Assembly: GCF_018138715.1 (NCBI RefSeq)
Contig: NZ_JAGSHX010000006.1
Coordinates: forward strand, 7,068,001 to 7,132,000
Reading direction: 5' to 3'
DNA length: 64,000 nucleotides
Origin: Streptomyces asiaticus
GTDB lineage: Bacteria; Actinomycetota; Actinomycetes; Streptomycetales; Streptomycetaceae
In this document: positions 9,812-19,045 of the stretch, one piece after another
Layout of the letters: the number at the start of each line of letters is the position of its first letter
How positions within the stretch are numbered: the first letter of the stretch is position 1
Made by a program: the position numbers and the translations under genes
The notes under the pieces: generated by a model
Seen by the model: the letters and a program-made list of their open reading frames with translations, nothing else
What the model was told of the DNA's origin: nothing
Databases searched by the model: none

Positions 9812-12118
9812 GTGAGCCGAAGGGGCTCGTACGCGCAGGTGGACGGGAGTGGGCCCGTGGCGGAGCAGGCGGTCGACACCGATGGGGAGCCGGCGGCCCC
9901 AGGGAAGCGGCAGCCGCCGCCCGCCGCGTCCGCTTCATCCGCTTCGTCCGCTCCCGGCCGTCCGCCGGAATCCGCTCCAGGCCCTCGGGAATCCGCTCCC
10001 GGCCGTCCGCCGGAAGATGAGACCTCCTCCTCCGAGACCCCGCCGCGGCAACGGCGCTCCACCGCGGACGCCCAGGACGGCGGGGTGTGGAGCGGGGCCA
10101 CCCGGGCCGTGCTGTTCGCGGCGGCCGCCTCCGTGGGGCGGGGGTTCGCCGGGCGGCGGCGGGAGCTGCTGTCGCTGCGGGCCGACATCGAGCGCGCGGG
10201 CCTGGACACCCTCGCCGGCCGAAAGGCCGCCCGCAGCCGGGTGCTGCTGATCGCGGGCCGCCCCGGCTGGGGCCGTACGGCGCTGGCCGAGGAGCTCGCC
10301 CGGCGGCTCGCCGACGACTACCCCGACGGGGTGCTGAGCGCCCGGCTGACCACCTCCGCCGGCGACCCCGTGCCCACCGAGCACACCGCCCGTGAGCTGC
10401 TGGGACGGCTCGGTGTGACCGCCCCGCCTGGGGCGGACGAGGACGATCTGAGCGAGGCGCTGCGCGAGGCCCTCGACGGCAAGCGGGTGCTGCTGCTGCT
10501 CGACGACGTGGCCGGGGCCGAGCAGGTGGACGCGCTGCTGCCCGACGAGCCCGACTGCCTGGTGGTCGCCGTCTCGCGCGGCCCGCTGACCGGGGTGCCG
10601 GATGTGCGGCCGTGCACGGTGGGCGGGCTGGATGTGAGCGCGGCGGTCGGGCTGCTGGCGCAGTACACCGGCCCCACCCGGATCACCTGCGATCCGGTGG
10701 CCGCGCAGTCCCTGGTCGAGGAGTGCGCGGGCCAGCCCGCGGCGCTCGTCCTGGTCGGCGGCTGGCTCGCCGCCCGCCCCCAGGCGTCGGTGGCCGACGC
10801 CCTGGCCCGGCTGCGCGAACTGCCGCCGGACGAGGGCGACCTCGACCACGGCGCCCGCCCGCTCACCCGCGCCTTCCGGCTGGCCTACGCCGCACTGCCG
10901 TCCGCCGCCGCCCGGATGCTGCGGCTGCTGGTGATGGCGCCCGGCGGATCGGCCGACGCCCAGATCGCCTCCGCGCTGGCCGGCTGCTCGGTGGCGGACG
11001 GCGAGGCGGCGCTGGAGGGCTTCGCCGCGTACGGGATGCTGCGCCCGCGCGGCACCGGCCGCTACCTGGTGCCCGGCTGTCTCGATCCGCTGCTGCGGGA
11101 GCGGCTGGCGGCCGAGGAGCGCCCGGCCGAGGTGGAGCTGGCGCGGGCGCGGATGCTGGAGCGTGCCGTACGGCAGCTGCACGCCTGCCGGCTGGCCGCC
11201 GAGCCCGCCGGTTCGCCGGGCCGGAAGAAGCTGGCCGGGATGCCGAAGCCGCTGCGGTTTTCGTCGTCGGCGGAGGCGGCCGGCTGGCTGGAGGAGCGGC
11301 TGCCCACGCTGATCGAGGCCGCCCGGATGGCCGTGGAGACCGGCCAACTCGACACCCTGGCACGGCGGTTGGTGGCCGCGCTGACCCACGCCCTGACCGC
11401 CCACCGGGGCTTCGAGGGCGCCGCGGTGGAGCTGTACGGGCTGCATCAGCTGGTGCTGGACGTGGCCCGGCGCCGCGATCTGCCGGTGGAGCGGGCCGCC
11501 GCGCTGCTCAACCTCGGCGATCTGGACGGCGGGGCGGGCCGGGTGGACAAGGCACTCGCCCGCTACAAGAGCGCCTTGGAGGCCGCCCGCGCCTCGGGCG
11601 ATCCGTATACGACCGGGCGTGCGCTGGAGTCGATCGGCGGCAGCTATCAGGCGCTGGAGGACTGGCACCGGGCGGCCGACTGGTTCGGACGCGCCCTGGA
11701 GCTGCGGCTGAGCCGCCGCGACACGCCCGCCGCGGCCCGGCTGTACGCACGGCTCGGCACCGTTCACGGCTACGCCGGGCGGTGGGGCGAGGCGCTGCGC
11801 GACTGGCGTGCCGCCGCGGCCGCCTGCCGCCGGGCGGGCGACCAGGCGGGGTACGCCCGCGCGCTCAGCGGCACCGCGGGCGCCCAGGAGCGCTCGGGGC
11901 GGCCGAGGGAGGCGCTGCGCACCTGGGCGGAGACCGCCGCGGCCGCCCGGACCTGCGGTGACACCGGGCTGCACGCCGAGCTGGCGCGCCATGCGGCGGA
12001 CGCGATGGACCGGCTCGGCGGGGATCCCGCGGTGGCGCGGTCGCTGCGGCGCACCGCCCGGAGGATCGAGGCGGGCGAGGCGGAAGACACGGGTTCGTCA
12101 CCTCAGAGTGGGGGCTGA
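9812..12118 (+). CDS. STAND-type ATPase with TPR repeats
   Basis: A 768-aa protein starting at GTG 9812. Residues 1-75 are a low-complexity Pro/Ser linker. An NB-ARC-like ATPase follows: GRPGWGRTAL at about 149-158 is the Walker A loop, with Arg where Lys is usual, and KRVLLLLDDVA is Walker B. A winged-helix-like middle part is followed by tetratricopeptide repeats (about residues 530-760; for example LLNLGDLDGGAGRVDKALARY and ALESIGGSYQALEDWHRAAD). It resembles AfsR/SARP-type regulators without any DNA-binding domain. Role unknown; a signalling or scaffold function is an inference. It stands alone between the NUDIX gene and ald, and its early codons are as GC-rich as the neighbours. Confidence 0.75.
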   Translation: MSRRGSYAQVDGSGPVAEQAVDTDGEPAAPGKRQPPPAASASSASSAPGRPPESAPGPRESAPGRPPEDETSSSETPPRQRRSTADAQDGGVWSGATRAVLFAAAASVGRGFAGRRRELLSLRADIERAGLDTLAGRKAARSRVLLIAGRPGWGRTALAEELARRLADDYPDGVLSARLTTSAGDPVPTEHTARELLGRLGVTAPPGADEDDLSEALREALDGKRVLLLLDDVAGAEQVDALLPDEPDCLVVAVSRGPLTGVPDVRPCTVGGLDVSAAVGLLAQYTGPTRITCDPVAAQSLVEECAGQPAALVLVGGWLAARPQASVADALARLRELPPDEGDLDHGARPLTRAFRLAYAALPSAAARMLRLLVMAPGGSADAQIASALAGCSVADGEAALEGFAAYGMLRPRGTGRYLVPGCLDPLLRERLAAEERPAEVELARARMLERAVRQLHACRLAAEPAGSPGRKKLAGMPKPLRFSSSAEAAGWLEERLPTLIEAARMAVETGQLDTLARRLVAALTHALTAHRGFEGAAVELYGLHQLVLDVARRRDLPVERAAALLNLGDLDGGAGRVDKALARYKSALEAARASGDPYTTGRALESIGGSYQALEDWHRAADWFGRALELRLSRRDTPAAARLYARLGTVHGYAGRWGEALRDWRAAAAACRRAGDQAGYARALSGTAGAQERSGRPREALRTWAETAAAARTCGDTGLHAELARHAADAMDRLGGDPAVARSLRRTARRIEAGEAEDTGSSPQSGG

Positions 12119-12344
12119 AACCCTGCGGACCTACGAAATCAGTAGTGGTCTTCCAAAAGATTGATGCATTGCAAGGCTAGACAGCGCGAGGTCCTTCATT
12201 AGACTGGCTGCACCGTGATTGTTGCGGTCGTCTCCGGCATGCGGACGCATGCGCCGGTTTGCCTGTCTATGGTCGATGGTGTATCGGCCCATGACCGGCT
12301 GTGGCGATATGTTCCTTTCCCCCCATTCAAGGACCGTGATCGAC

Positions 12345-13460
12345 GTGAAGGTCGGTATCCCCCGCGAGGTCAAGAACAACGAGTTCCGTGTGGCCATCAC
12401 CCCCGCCGGTGTGCACGAGCTGGTCCGAGGCGGCCATGAGGTCGTCATCGAGCGGAGTGCGGGCCTCGGCTCGTCCATCACGGACGAGGAGTACACCGCC
12501 GCCGGTGCGCGCATCCTCGGCACCGCCGACGAGGTCTGGGCCACCGCCGACCTGCTGCTGAAGGTCAAGGAGCCCATCGCGGAGGAATACCACCGGCTGC
12601 GCAAGGGTCAGACGCTCTTCACCTATCTGCACCTGGCCGCCTCCCGGGCCTGCACCGACGCGCTGCTGGAGTCCGGCACCACCGCCATCGCCTACGAGAC
12701 CGTCGAGACCGCGAACCGGGCCCTGCCGCTGCTCGCGCCGATGTCCGAGGTCGCGGGCCGGATCGCGCCGCAGGTCGGCGCGTACCACCTGATGCGCTCG
12801 GCCGGCGGCCGCGGTGTGCTGCCCGGCGGGGTGCCGGGCGTGGCCGCCGGGCGGGCCGTGGTCATCGGCGGTGGGGTCTCCGGGTGGAACGCCGCCCAGA
12901 TCGCCATCGGCATGGGCTTCCACGTCACCCTGCTCGACAAGGACATCAACAAGCTGCGCGAGGCCGACCGGATCTTCGGCAACCGGGTGCAGACCATCGC
13001 CTCGAACGCCTATGAGCTGGAGAAGGCCGTCCTCGAGGCCGACCTGGTCATCGGCGCGGTGCTCATCCCGGGCGCCAAGGCGCCCAAGCTGGTCACCAAC
13101 GAGCTGGTGTCCCGGATGAAGCCGGGAAGTGTCCTTGTCGACATCGCGATCGACCAGGGCGGCTGCTTCGAGGACTCCCGTCCCACCACCCACGCCGAGC
13201 CGACCTTCGAGGTCCACAACTCGGTCTTCTACTGCGTGGCCAACATGCCCGGCGCGGTGCCGAACACCTCCACCCACGCGCTCACCAACGCCACGCTCCC
13301 GTACATCGTGGAGCTGGCCAACCGCGGCTGGCGGGACGCGCTGCGCCGGGACGCCGCGCTGGCCAAGGGGCTCAACACCCATGAGGGTCAGGTCGTCTAC
13401 GGCCCGGTCGCCGAGGCCCATGACCTGCCCGTCGTCGAACTGGGCTCGCTGATCGGCTGA
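12345..13460 (+). CDS. ald: L-alanine dehydrogenase
   Basis: NAD-dependent reversible oxidative deamination of L-alanine to pyruvate and ammonium. Starting at GTG 12345 gives 371 aa, the usual family length, and the standard N-terminus (M)KVGIPREVKNNEFRVAITP. The substrate-binding Lys and His lie in LLKVKEP and TYLHLAAS. The NAD-binding loop VIGGGVSGWNAAQIA is near residue 175. The ribosome site is a modest AAGGA 11 nt upstream; a GTG at 12336 is possible but too close to it. It is preceded by a 226-bp AT-richer leader, suggesting its own regulated promoter. Confidence 0.95.
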   Translation: MKVGIPREVKNNEFRVAITPAGVHELVRGGHEVVIERSAGLGSSITDEEYTAAGARILGTADEVWATADLLLKVKEPIAEEYHRLRKGQTLFTYLHLAASRACTDALLESGTTAIAYETVETANRALPLLAPMSEVAGRIAPQVGAYHLMRSAGGRGVLPGGVPGVAAGRAVVIGGGVSGWNAAQIAIGMGFHVTLLDKDINKLREADRIFGNRVQTIASNAYELEKAVLEADLVIGAVLIPGAKAPKLVTNELVSRMKPGSVLVDIAIDQGGCFEDSRPTTHAEPTFEVHNSVFYCVANMPGAVPNTSTHALTNATLPYIVELANRGWRDALRRDAALAKGLNTHEGQVVYGPVAEAHDLPVVELGSLIG

Positions 13461-13870
13461 GTGGCGCCCGGGGTTCACCGGACCCGGCCACCGGGGCCCG
13501 TTGACCCCGGTTGCCGGACGGTCAACCCGGACCGTCAACCACATGTCAACATCGGGCATCCGGCCGGGTCTTGTCGAAGGACGAGGCCCGGCCGAAGGCG
13601 TGTCCGCTGTGCCCCGTATCGCGTGCGGACCACCGCTCGATCAACTCGCCCTAAATGCAACTATTCAGACGCTTTATGCGGCGGTGAAATCTCCGCGGCA
13701 CCGTTCACACGCCCTTGACATCGGGGTGTTCGATTGCCGACACATCGTGCCGTGTCCGGTGGATTGTGTTGCTGCGGACCGGTGACACGCCATAGAGTCG
13801 CCAACCGTCGGCATGGTGTCACGCTGACCTATAGAGAAATTTCCTGGTCACCAAGGAGGTAGGACGACTT
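13461..13870. other. Intergenic region of about 410 bp upstream of the ParA-like gene
   Basis: Contains repeated GGTCAACC/CGTCAACC words just after ald and a lower-GC block (13640-13860) that should hold the promoter of the segregation operon. No gene is supported. Confidence 0.45.
13769..13798 (+). promoter_or_regulatory. Candidate promoter of the ParA-scpAB block
   Basis: TTGCTG (13769-13774), 18-bp spacer, TAGAGT (13793-13798), 73 bp before the GTG start. It is read by eye only, so weak. Confidence 0.3.
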
Positions 13871-15037
13871 GTGAATGAGTCGACATTTTCTCCCGGGGGT
13901 GGTCAACCAGGACCGGCTGCGCGGGGCCAGGGTCCCTCGGGGCTCGAGGCTGTCGGCTCCGTCGCTGTCCGTACCTTCGCAACCCGCCAGAGCCCGACGA
14001 CAGCCCACCAGAGCCACAGCATGGACGGCCATCACGTGAACGCCATGGCCGGCGACCAGGGGGGCACGGATCCCGCCCGCTTCGCCGACTACGACGACCT
14101 CCCCGACGGGCACTTCTACGACCCGGACGCGGAGTACGAGCCAGACCCCGAATACGCGGCCACGCTCGCGCCCGACGCTGCCCGCCAGCGCCGCGAGCGG
14201 ATCGGTCCCACCGGGCGTCCGCTGCCGTACTTCCCGATCCCCGGGCCGCTGACCGACCACGGTCCCGCGAAGATCATCGCGATGTGCAACCAGAAGGGCG
14301 GGGTCGGCAAGACCACCTCCACCATCAACCTGGGCGCGGCCCTGGCCGAGTACGGCCGCCGGGTCCTGCTCGTCGACTTCGACCCGCAGGGCGCCCTGTC
14401 GGTCGGCCTCGGGGTCAACCCAATGGAGCTCGACCTCACCGTCTACAACCTGCTCATGGAGCGGGGCATGTCGGCCGACGAGGTGCTGCTGAAGACGGCC
14501 GTGCCCAACATGGACCTGCTGCCCAGCAATATCGACTTGTCGGCCGCCGAGGTGCAGCTGGTGAGCGAGGTCGCCCGGGAGTCGACCCTCCAGCGCGCGC
14601 TCAAGCCGCTGATGGCCGACTACGACTACATCGTCATCGACTGTCAGCCCTCGCTCGGTCTGCTCACCGTCAACGCGCTGACCGCCGCGCACAAGGTGAT
14701 CGTGCCGCTGGAGTGCGAGTTCTTCGCGCTGCGCGGTGTGGCGTTGCTCACCGAGACGATCGAGAAGGTCCAGGAGCGGCTCAACCCCGACCTGGAGCTG
14801 GACGGCATCCTCGCCACGATGTACGACTCGCGCACCGTGCACAGCCGTGAGGTCCTCGCCCGCGTGGTCGAGGCGTTCGACGATCACGTCTACCACACGG
14901 TCATCGGCCGTACGGTCCGCTTCCCCGAGACCACGGTCGCGGGTGAGCCGATCACCACGTACGCGTCCAACTCCGTCGGTGCCGCCGCCTATCGCCAGCT
15001 CGCCAGGGAGGTGCTCGCCCGGTGTCACGCCGAGTGA
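13871..15037 (+). CDS. ParA-family ATPase (chromosomal, scp-linked)
   Basis: A 388-aa protein from GTG 13871 with an excellent AAGGAGG site. Residues 1-130 are a low-complexity acidic extension not seen in plasmid ParA. The ATPase begins at KIIAMCNQKGGVGKTTS (deviant Walker A, about residues 142-149), with VLLVDFDPQ (Walker A') and YDYIVIDCQPSLG (Walker B). It belongs to the Soj/ParA group that forms ATP-dependent dimers on DNA. It is not next to a parB. Instead its last 16 bp overlap the next small gene, and scpA/scpB follow, so a role in chromosome organisation is likely. Confidence 0.88.
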   Translation: MNESTFSPGGGQPGPAARGQGPSGLEAVGSVAVRTFATRQSPTTAHQSHSMDGHHVNAMAGDQGGTDPARFADYDDLPDGHFYDPDAEYEPDPEYAATLAPDAARQRRERIGPTGRPLPYFPIPGPLTDHGPAKIIAMCNQKGGVGKTTSTINLGAALAEYGRRVLLVDFDPQGALSVGLGVNPMELDLTVYNLLMERGMSADEVLLKTAVPNMDLLPSNIDLSAAEVQLVSEVARESTLQRALKPLMADYDYIVIDCQPSLGLLTVNALTAAHKVIVPLECEFFALRGVALLTETIEKVQERLNPDLELDGILATMYDSRTVHSREVLARVVEAFDDHVYHTVIGRTVRFPETTVAGEPITTYASNSVGAAAYRQLAREVLARCHAE

Positions 15038-15603
15038 GTCTGCCGGGAGCCGACGAACTGTTCCGCACCACGGGAGGGATGGGCCTCCAGTCCTCCACTC
15101 CCGCCGCCGGGCGCCGCCAGGCGAACGGCGAGGGCCCACGGGTGCCCCCACCCGCCGCCGAACCCGACGCGGGCGCCGAGCCGCGCGAAGGGCAGGAGCA
15201 GCGCGCGGACGGCGAGCAGTCCGGCTCGGGCGAACACACGGGACGGGAGACGGCCTCCCAGGACGCGGTCGGCGAGCGGCGCCCCGCCGCCGGGGACCGG
15301 CCCAAGGGCCGTCAGGCCCAGGGCGGTTCGGCCGCGGCCGAGCAGAACGGCCCGGCCCGCCGCCGCGCCCGTGCGGCGAACCGCAGGCCCAGCGGGCGCG
15401 AGCGCCACGACGAGAAGATCACGGTCTATGTCTCCGCCGAGGAGCTGATGGACCTCGAGCACGCGCGTCTGGTGCTCCGCGGTGAGCACGGGCTCGCCGT
15501 CGACCGGGGCCGGATCGTCCGCGAGGCGGTCGCGGTCGTCCTCGCCGACCTCGAGTCGCGCGGCGACGCGAGCATCCTGGTGCGTCGCCTCCGCGGCCGT
15601 TGA
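15022..15603 (+). CDS. Small protein with C-terminal ribbon-helix-helix-like region, partner of ParA-like ATPase
   Basis: A 193-aa protein beginning at GTG 15022, inside the ParA-like gene (16-bp overlap), so the two are translationally coupled. Residues 1-130 are disordered (Gly, Gln, Arg, Glu). The last 60 residues, KITVYVSAEELMDLEHARL through DRGRIVREAVAVVLADLE, look like a ribbon-helix-helix dimerisation and DNA-binding fold by pattern. I do not recognise a named family. The arrangement parallels ParA plus centromere-binding protein pairs; that function is inference. Confidence 0.7.
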   Translation: MSRRVSLPGADELFRTTGGMGLQSSTPAAGRRQANGEGPRVPPPAAEPDAGAEPREGQEQRADGEQSGSGEHTGRETASQDAVGERRPAAGDRPKGRQAQGGSAAAEQNGPARRRARAANRRPSGRERHDEKITVYVSAEELMDLEHARLVLRGEHGLAVDRGRIVREAVAVVLADLESRGDASILVRRLRGR

Positions 15604-15671
15604 CCGGGCCGGGCGATAGCCTGCCCGGTCGTACGGGCTGCCCCGCCCGGCCCTGAGCACCCTGGACCGCG

Positions 15672-17213
15672 ATGCCGACGAACGACACCCCCGCCCCGCC
15701 GCCCCGCCCCTCCCGCCGCACCCTCGGCCGGGGCCCCGGCGCGGCGCCGGCCACGACGGGTCCGGACCGGTCCACCGCGCCCACGCCTCCGCAGGAGGCC
15801 GCTCAGCGCCCCGCTGCGCCCCCGGCGGCGGAAGCGGTGGAAGCAGCGGCGGAAGAGCCGCAGAACGGCGCCCAGACGGCGTCCGAGGCCCCTGCTGGGC
15901 CGTCCGGGGCGCCCGCCGTGCCCGAGGCGCCTGTCGCGTCCGAGGCGCCTGTCGCGCGTGAGGCGCGTGAGGCCGTCGTGGAGCCAGAGGCGCCCGAAGC
16001 CGCCGCGGAGGAACGCACCGAGCCGGACGCCGAGCCCGAGCCGTCCCCGGCGACGGCCGAGGCCGTTGCCGCGGCCGAGCGGCGGGGCGCGGGAGGTGGG
16101 CGCAGCCGTAAGGGGGTCTCGGCGGACGAGCCGGAGCCGGTGCACGCACGGGCCGACCTCGATGCGGCGCCCCCGGCGGGCGGGCACGGCGGTGAGGCGG
16201 CCGGGGCGGCGAGCATCGGGGCTGACGTCAGCGGCGGGACCGACGCGAGCGGTCGGACCGAGGGGAGCGACGAGGCCGACACGAGTGGCGGGACCGAGGC
16301 GAGTGGCAGGGCCGACGCGAGCGGCGGGGGCGGTAAGGGCGAGGCCCAAGCCGAGGACGGTGGCAATCGGTTCACCGTGCGGCTGGACAACTTCGAGGGG
16401 CCCTTCGACCTCCTCCTCCAGCTGATCTCCAAGCACAAGCTGGACGTCACCGAGGTCGCCCTCTCCAAGGTCACCGACGAGTTCATGGCCCATATCCGCG
16501 CCATGGGGCCGGACTGGGACCTCGACCAGACCACCGAGTTCCTCGTCGTCGCGGCGACCCTGCTGGACCTCAAGGCGGCCCGGCTGCTGCCCGCCGCCGA
16601 GGTCGAGGACGAGGCGGACCTGGCGCTGCTGGAGGCGCGCGATCTGCTCTTCGCCCGGCTGCTCCAGTACCGCGCGTACAAACAGATCGCGGACATCTTC
16701 AACGACCGGCTGACCGCCGAGGCCGCCCGTCACCCCCGTACCGTCGGCCTGGAGCCGCACCACGCCGAGCTGCTCCCCGACGTCGTCATCAGCATCGGCC
16801 CCGAGGGCTTCGCCAAGCTGGCCGTCAAGGCGATGCAGCCCAAACCCAAGCCGCAGGTCTACGTCGACCACATCCACACCCCGCTGGTCAGCGTCCGGGA
16901 GCAGGCCGAGGTGGTGGTCTCGCGGCTGCGCGAGCTGGGGGAGGCGACCTTCGCCGTGCTCACCGAGGACGCTCCCGACGTCCTTACGGTCGTCGCGCGC
17001 TTCCTGGCGCTCCTGGAGCTCTACCGCGAGCGCGCGGTCCTCCTGGACCAGCCGGAGGCGCTCGGATCGCTCATGGTCCGCTGGACGGGCGAGGCGGGTG
17101 AGCGGCCACTGGTCACCGACGAGTTCGACCAGGAGGCCGAGCCCCGTAAGGAGCCCGAGAAGGCGCCCGAGCAGGAGACGGCCACGCCCGAGAAGGAGGA
17201 GGTAGCGAGTTGA
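15672..17213 (+). CDS. scpA: Segregation and condensation protein A (kleisin)
   Basis: The SMC-binding kleisin subunit of the bacterial condensin. The conserved ScpA part begins near residue 231 with FTVRLDNFEGPFDLLLQLI and continues through VAATLLDLKAARLLP to a C-terminal winged helix. The protein is 513 aa, about twice the usual 250-280. The first 230 residues are Ala/Glu/Pro-rich low complexity, including degenerate repeats of the type SGGTDASGRTE (16220-16340). The 3' end overlaps scpB by 4 bp. The start ATG 15672 has only a weak ribosome site; a later start is conceivable. Confidence 0.92.
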   Translation: MPTNDTPAPPPRPSRRTLGRGPGAAPATTGPDRSTAPTPPQEAAQRPAAPPAAEAVEAAAEEPQNGAQTASEAPAGPSGAPAVPEAPVASEAPVAREAREAVVEPEAPEAAAEERTEPDAEPEPSPATAEAVAAAERRGAGGGRSRKGVSADEPEPVHARADLDAAPPAGGHGGEAAGAASIGADVSGGTDASGRTEGSDEADTSGGTEASGRADASGGGGKGEAQAEDGGNRFTVRLDNFEGPFDLLLQLISKHKLDVTEVALSKVTDEFMAHIRAMGPDWDLDQTTEFLVVAATLLDLKAARLLPAAEVEDEADLALLEARDLLFARLLQYRAYKQIADIFNDRLTAEAARHPRTVGLEPHHAELLPDVVISIGPEGFAKLAVKAMQPKPKPQVYVDHIHTPLVSVREQAEVVVSRLRELGEATFAVLTEDAPDVLTVVARFLALLELYRERAVLLDQPEALGSLMVRWTGEAGERPLVTDEFDQEAEPRKEPEKAPEQETATPEKEEVAS

Positions 17214-17866
17214 GCGAGCAGCGGACACCCGCCGGGCTCTCCGAGGTCGCCGAGCTGGACCTCAAGCCCGCCCTGGAGGCCGTCCTCATGGTCGTCGACG
17301 AGCCCGCCACCGAGGAGAACCTGGCCAAGGTCCTCCAGCGGCCGCGCCGCGCCGTCGCGGACGCGCTGCGCGAGCTGGCCGACGAGTACGCGACCCAGGG
17401 CCGGGGCTTCGAGCTGCGGCTGGTCGCGGGCGGCTGGCGCTACTACACGCGCCCGGCCTACGCCGCCGCCGTCGAGGGGTTCGTCCTGGACGGCCAGCAG
17501 GCCCGGCTGACCCAGGCCGCTTTGGAAACCCTCGCGGTGGTCGCGTACCGTCAGCCGGTCAGCCGTTCCCGAGTCTCGGCCGTCCGCGGCGTCAACTGCG
17601 ATGGTGTGATGCGGACCCTCCTCCAGCGGGGCCTGGTCGAGGAGGCGGGCACGGAACCCGAAACAGGTGCGATCCTGTACAGGACGACGAACTACTTCCT
17701 GGAGCGGATGGGCCTGCGGGGGCTGGACGAGCTCCCGGAGCTCGCGCCGTTCCTCCCCGAGGCGGACGCGGTCGAGGGCGAGTCCCAGGAGGGCGTGCCG
17801 TCGTTCGATCCGGACGCCATCGACAGCGATGACGCGCAGGACGACGCAGAACGCACGACGACGTAG
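17210..17866 (+). CDS. scpB: Segregation and condensation protein B
   Basis: A 218-aa protein of standard length that starts at TTG 17210 with an AGGAGG site and overlaps the scpA stop. It has paired winged-helix domains. Typical stretches are LKPALEAVLMVVDEPATEENLA, ARLTQAALETLAVVAYRQPVSR and VRGVNCDGVMRTLLQRGLVEE. ScpB dimers bridge ScpA in the SMC complex. The acidic C-terminus (DPDAIDSDDAQDDAE) is not part of the fold. Confidence 0.95.
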   Translation: MSEQRTPAGLSEVAELDLKPALEAVLMVVDEPATEENLAKVLQRPRRAVADALRELADEYATQGRGFELRLVAGGWRYYTRPAYAAAVEGFVLDGQQARLTQAALETLAVVAYRQPVSRSRVSAVRGVNCDGVMRTLLQRGLVEEAGTEPETGAILYRTTNYFLERMGLRGLDELPELAPFLPEADAVEGESQEGVPSFDPDAIDSDDAQDDAERTTT

Positions 17867-17906
17867 CACACCGAGCCGACAGCGGCCACTCTCAGACGGA
17901 AACTTG

Positions 17907-18995
17907 ATGCGAAGCAGCGGCAGGAACAGCAGGGGCAGCGGTAGCGGCGGCAAGAACTACCGGGGCGCGGGGAACAGGCGCGACGAGCAGCAGCAGCGCG
18001 CCGGCCGCCCCCGCCCCGAAGAGCGCCGCTACGACGTGGGCGGCGGCCCCAAGGCGGGCCCCAAGGGCTCCCAGGGCGGCCCCAAGGGCGGCCAGGGCGG
18101 CTCTCAGGGCGGCCCCAAGGGCGGCCAGGGCGGCGGTCCCAAGGGCGGTGGCGGCGGCCGTGGCCGCAAGCCCGGCCCGGCCCGTCCGCGCGAGTACGAG
18201 GCGCAGATAGAGGAGCGCAACCGCGCCCGCCACGACAAGCCGCGGGTCACGATGCCCAAGACCTTCGGCGAGCCGGAGGGCGAGCGGCTCCAGAAGGTCC
18301 TCGCCCGCGCCGGCATGGGCTCGCGCCGCGCCTGTGAGGACCTGATCGACCAGGCCCGGGTCGAGGTCAACGGCAAGATCGTGACCGAGCAGGGGCTGCG
18401 CGTCGACCCCGAGAAGGACGAGATCAAGGTCGACGGGCTGACCGTGGCCACGCAGTCGTACCTCTTCTTCGCGCTGAACAAGCCCGCCGGTGTCGTCTCC
18501 ACCATGGAGGACCCCGACGGCCGCCAGTGCCTCGGCGACTATGTGACCAACCGCGAGACCCGGCTCTTCCACGTCGGCCGCCTCGACACCGAGACCGAGG
18601 GCATCATCCTGCTCACCAACCACGGTGAGCTGGCCCACCGCCTCACCCACCCCCGCTACGGCGTGCGGAAGACCTATCTCGCCGCCATCCAGGGCCCGCT
18701 CCCGCGCGACCTGGGCAAGCGGCTCAAGAGCGGCATCGAGCTCGAGGACGGCTACGCCCGCGCCGACCACTTCCGGGTGGTGCAGAACACCGGCAAGAAC
18801 TACCTCGTCGAGGTGAGCCTGCACGAGGGTCGCAAGCACATCGTGCGGCGGATGCTCGCCGAGGCCGGCTTCCCGGTCGACAAGCTGGTGCGGACGGCCT
18901 TCGGCCCGATCGCGCTCGGCGACCAGAAGTCCGGCTGGCTGCGCCGGCTGACCAACACCGAGGTCGGCATGCTCATGCGCGAGGTCGAACTCTGA
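17907..18995 (+). CDS. rluB: 23S rRNA pseudouridine synthase, RsuA/RluB family
   Basis: A 362-aa protein. An N-terminal, strongly basic Gly-rich tail (residues 1-100) contains repeats of GGPKGGQGG. It is followed by an S4 RNA-binding domain (ERLQKVLARAGMGSRRACEDLI) and the catalytic domain with the nucleophile Asp in HVGRLDTETEGIILLTN. It isomerises a uridine in the large-subunit rRNA. The order scpA-scpB-rluB is conserved in Gram-positives, which favours RluB over RsuA. Start ATG 17907 has an ACGGA site. The stop codon begins a 17-18-bp tandem repeat. Confidence 0.92.
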   Translation: MRSSGRNSRGSGSGGKNYRGAGNRRDEQQQRAGRPRPEERRYDVGGGPKAGPKGSQGGPKGGQGGSQGGPKGGQGGGPKGGGGGRGRKPGPARPREYEAQIEERNRARHDKPRVTMPKTFGEPEGERLQKVLARAGMGSRRACEDLIDQARVEVNGKIVTEQGLRVDPEKDEIKVDGLTVATQSYLFFALNKPAGVVSTMEDPDGRQCLGDYVTNRETRLFHVGRLDTETEGIILLTNHGELAHRLTHPRYGVRKTYLAAIQGPLPRDLGKRLKSGIELEDGYARADHFRVVQNTGKNYLVEVSLHEGRKHIVRRMLAEAGFPVDKLVRTAFGPIALGDQKSGWLRRLTNTEVGMLMREVEL

Positions 18996-19045
18996 TCGGA
19001 CCCGGCGCCTGATACGGACCCGGCGCCTGATACGGACCCGGCGCC
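18993..19045. repeat. Tandem repeat beginning at the rluB stop codon
   Basis: Three head-to-tail units TGATACGGACCCGGCGCC (first copy 17 bp, TGATCGG...), at 18993-19009, 19010-19027 and 19028-19045. Each begins with TGA; the first TGA is the actual stop codon. Confidence 0.85.

Noticed and set aside
9935..11992. 685-codon antisense frame under the STAND ATPase gene
   Set aside because: Composition is typical of the GC-rich antisense frame (Gly, Arg, Gln, His, Pro); no motif or start signal.
12119..12344. Small RNA or riboswitch upstream of ald
   Set aside because: The leader is AT-richer and contains a GCGGACGCATGCGC stretch, but no conserved riboswitch core or clear terminator could be drawn by eye.
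13501..13785. 94-codon frame between ald and the ParA-like gene
   Set aside because: No ribosome site, odd composition, overlaps the probable promoter region.
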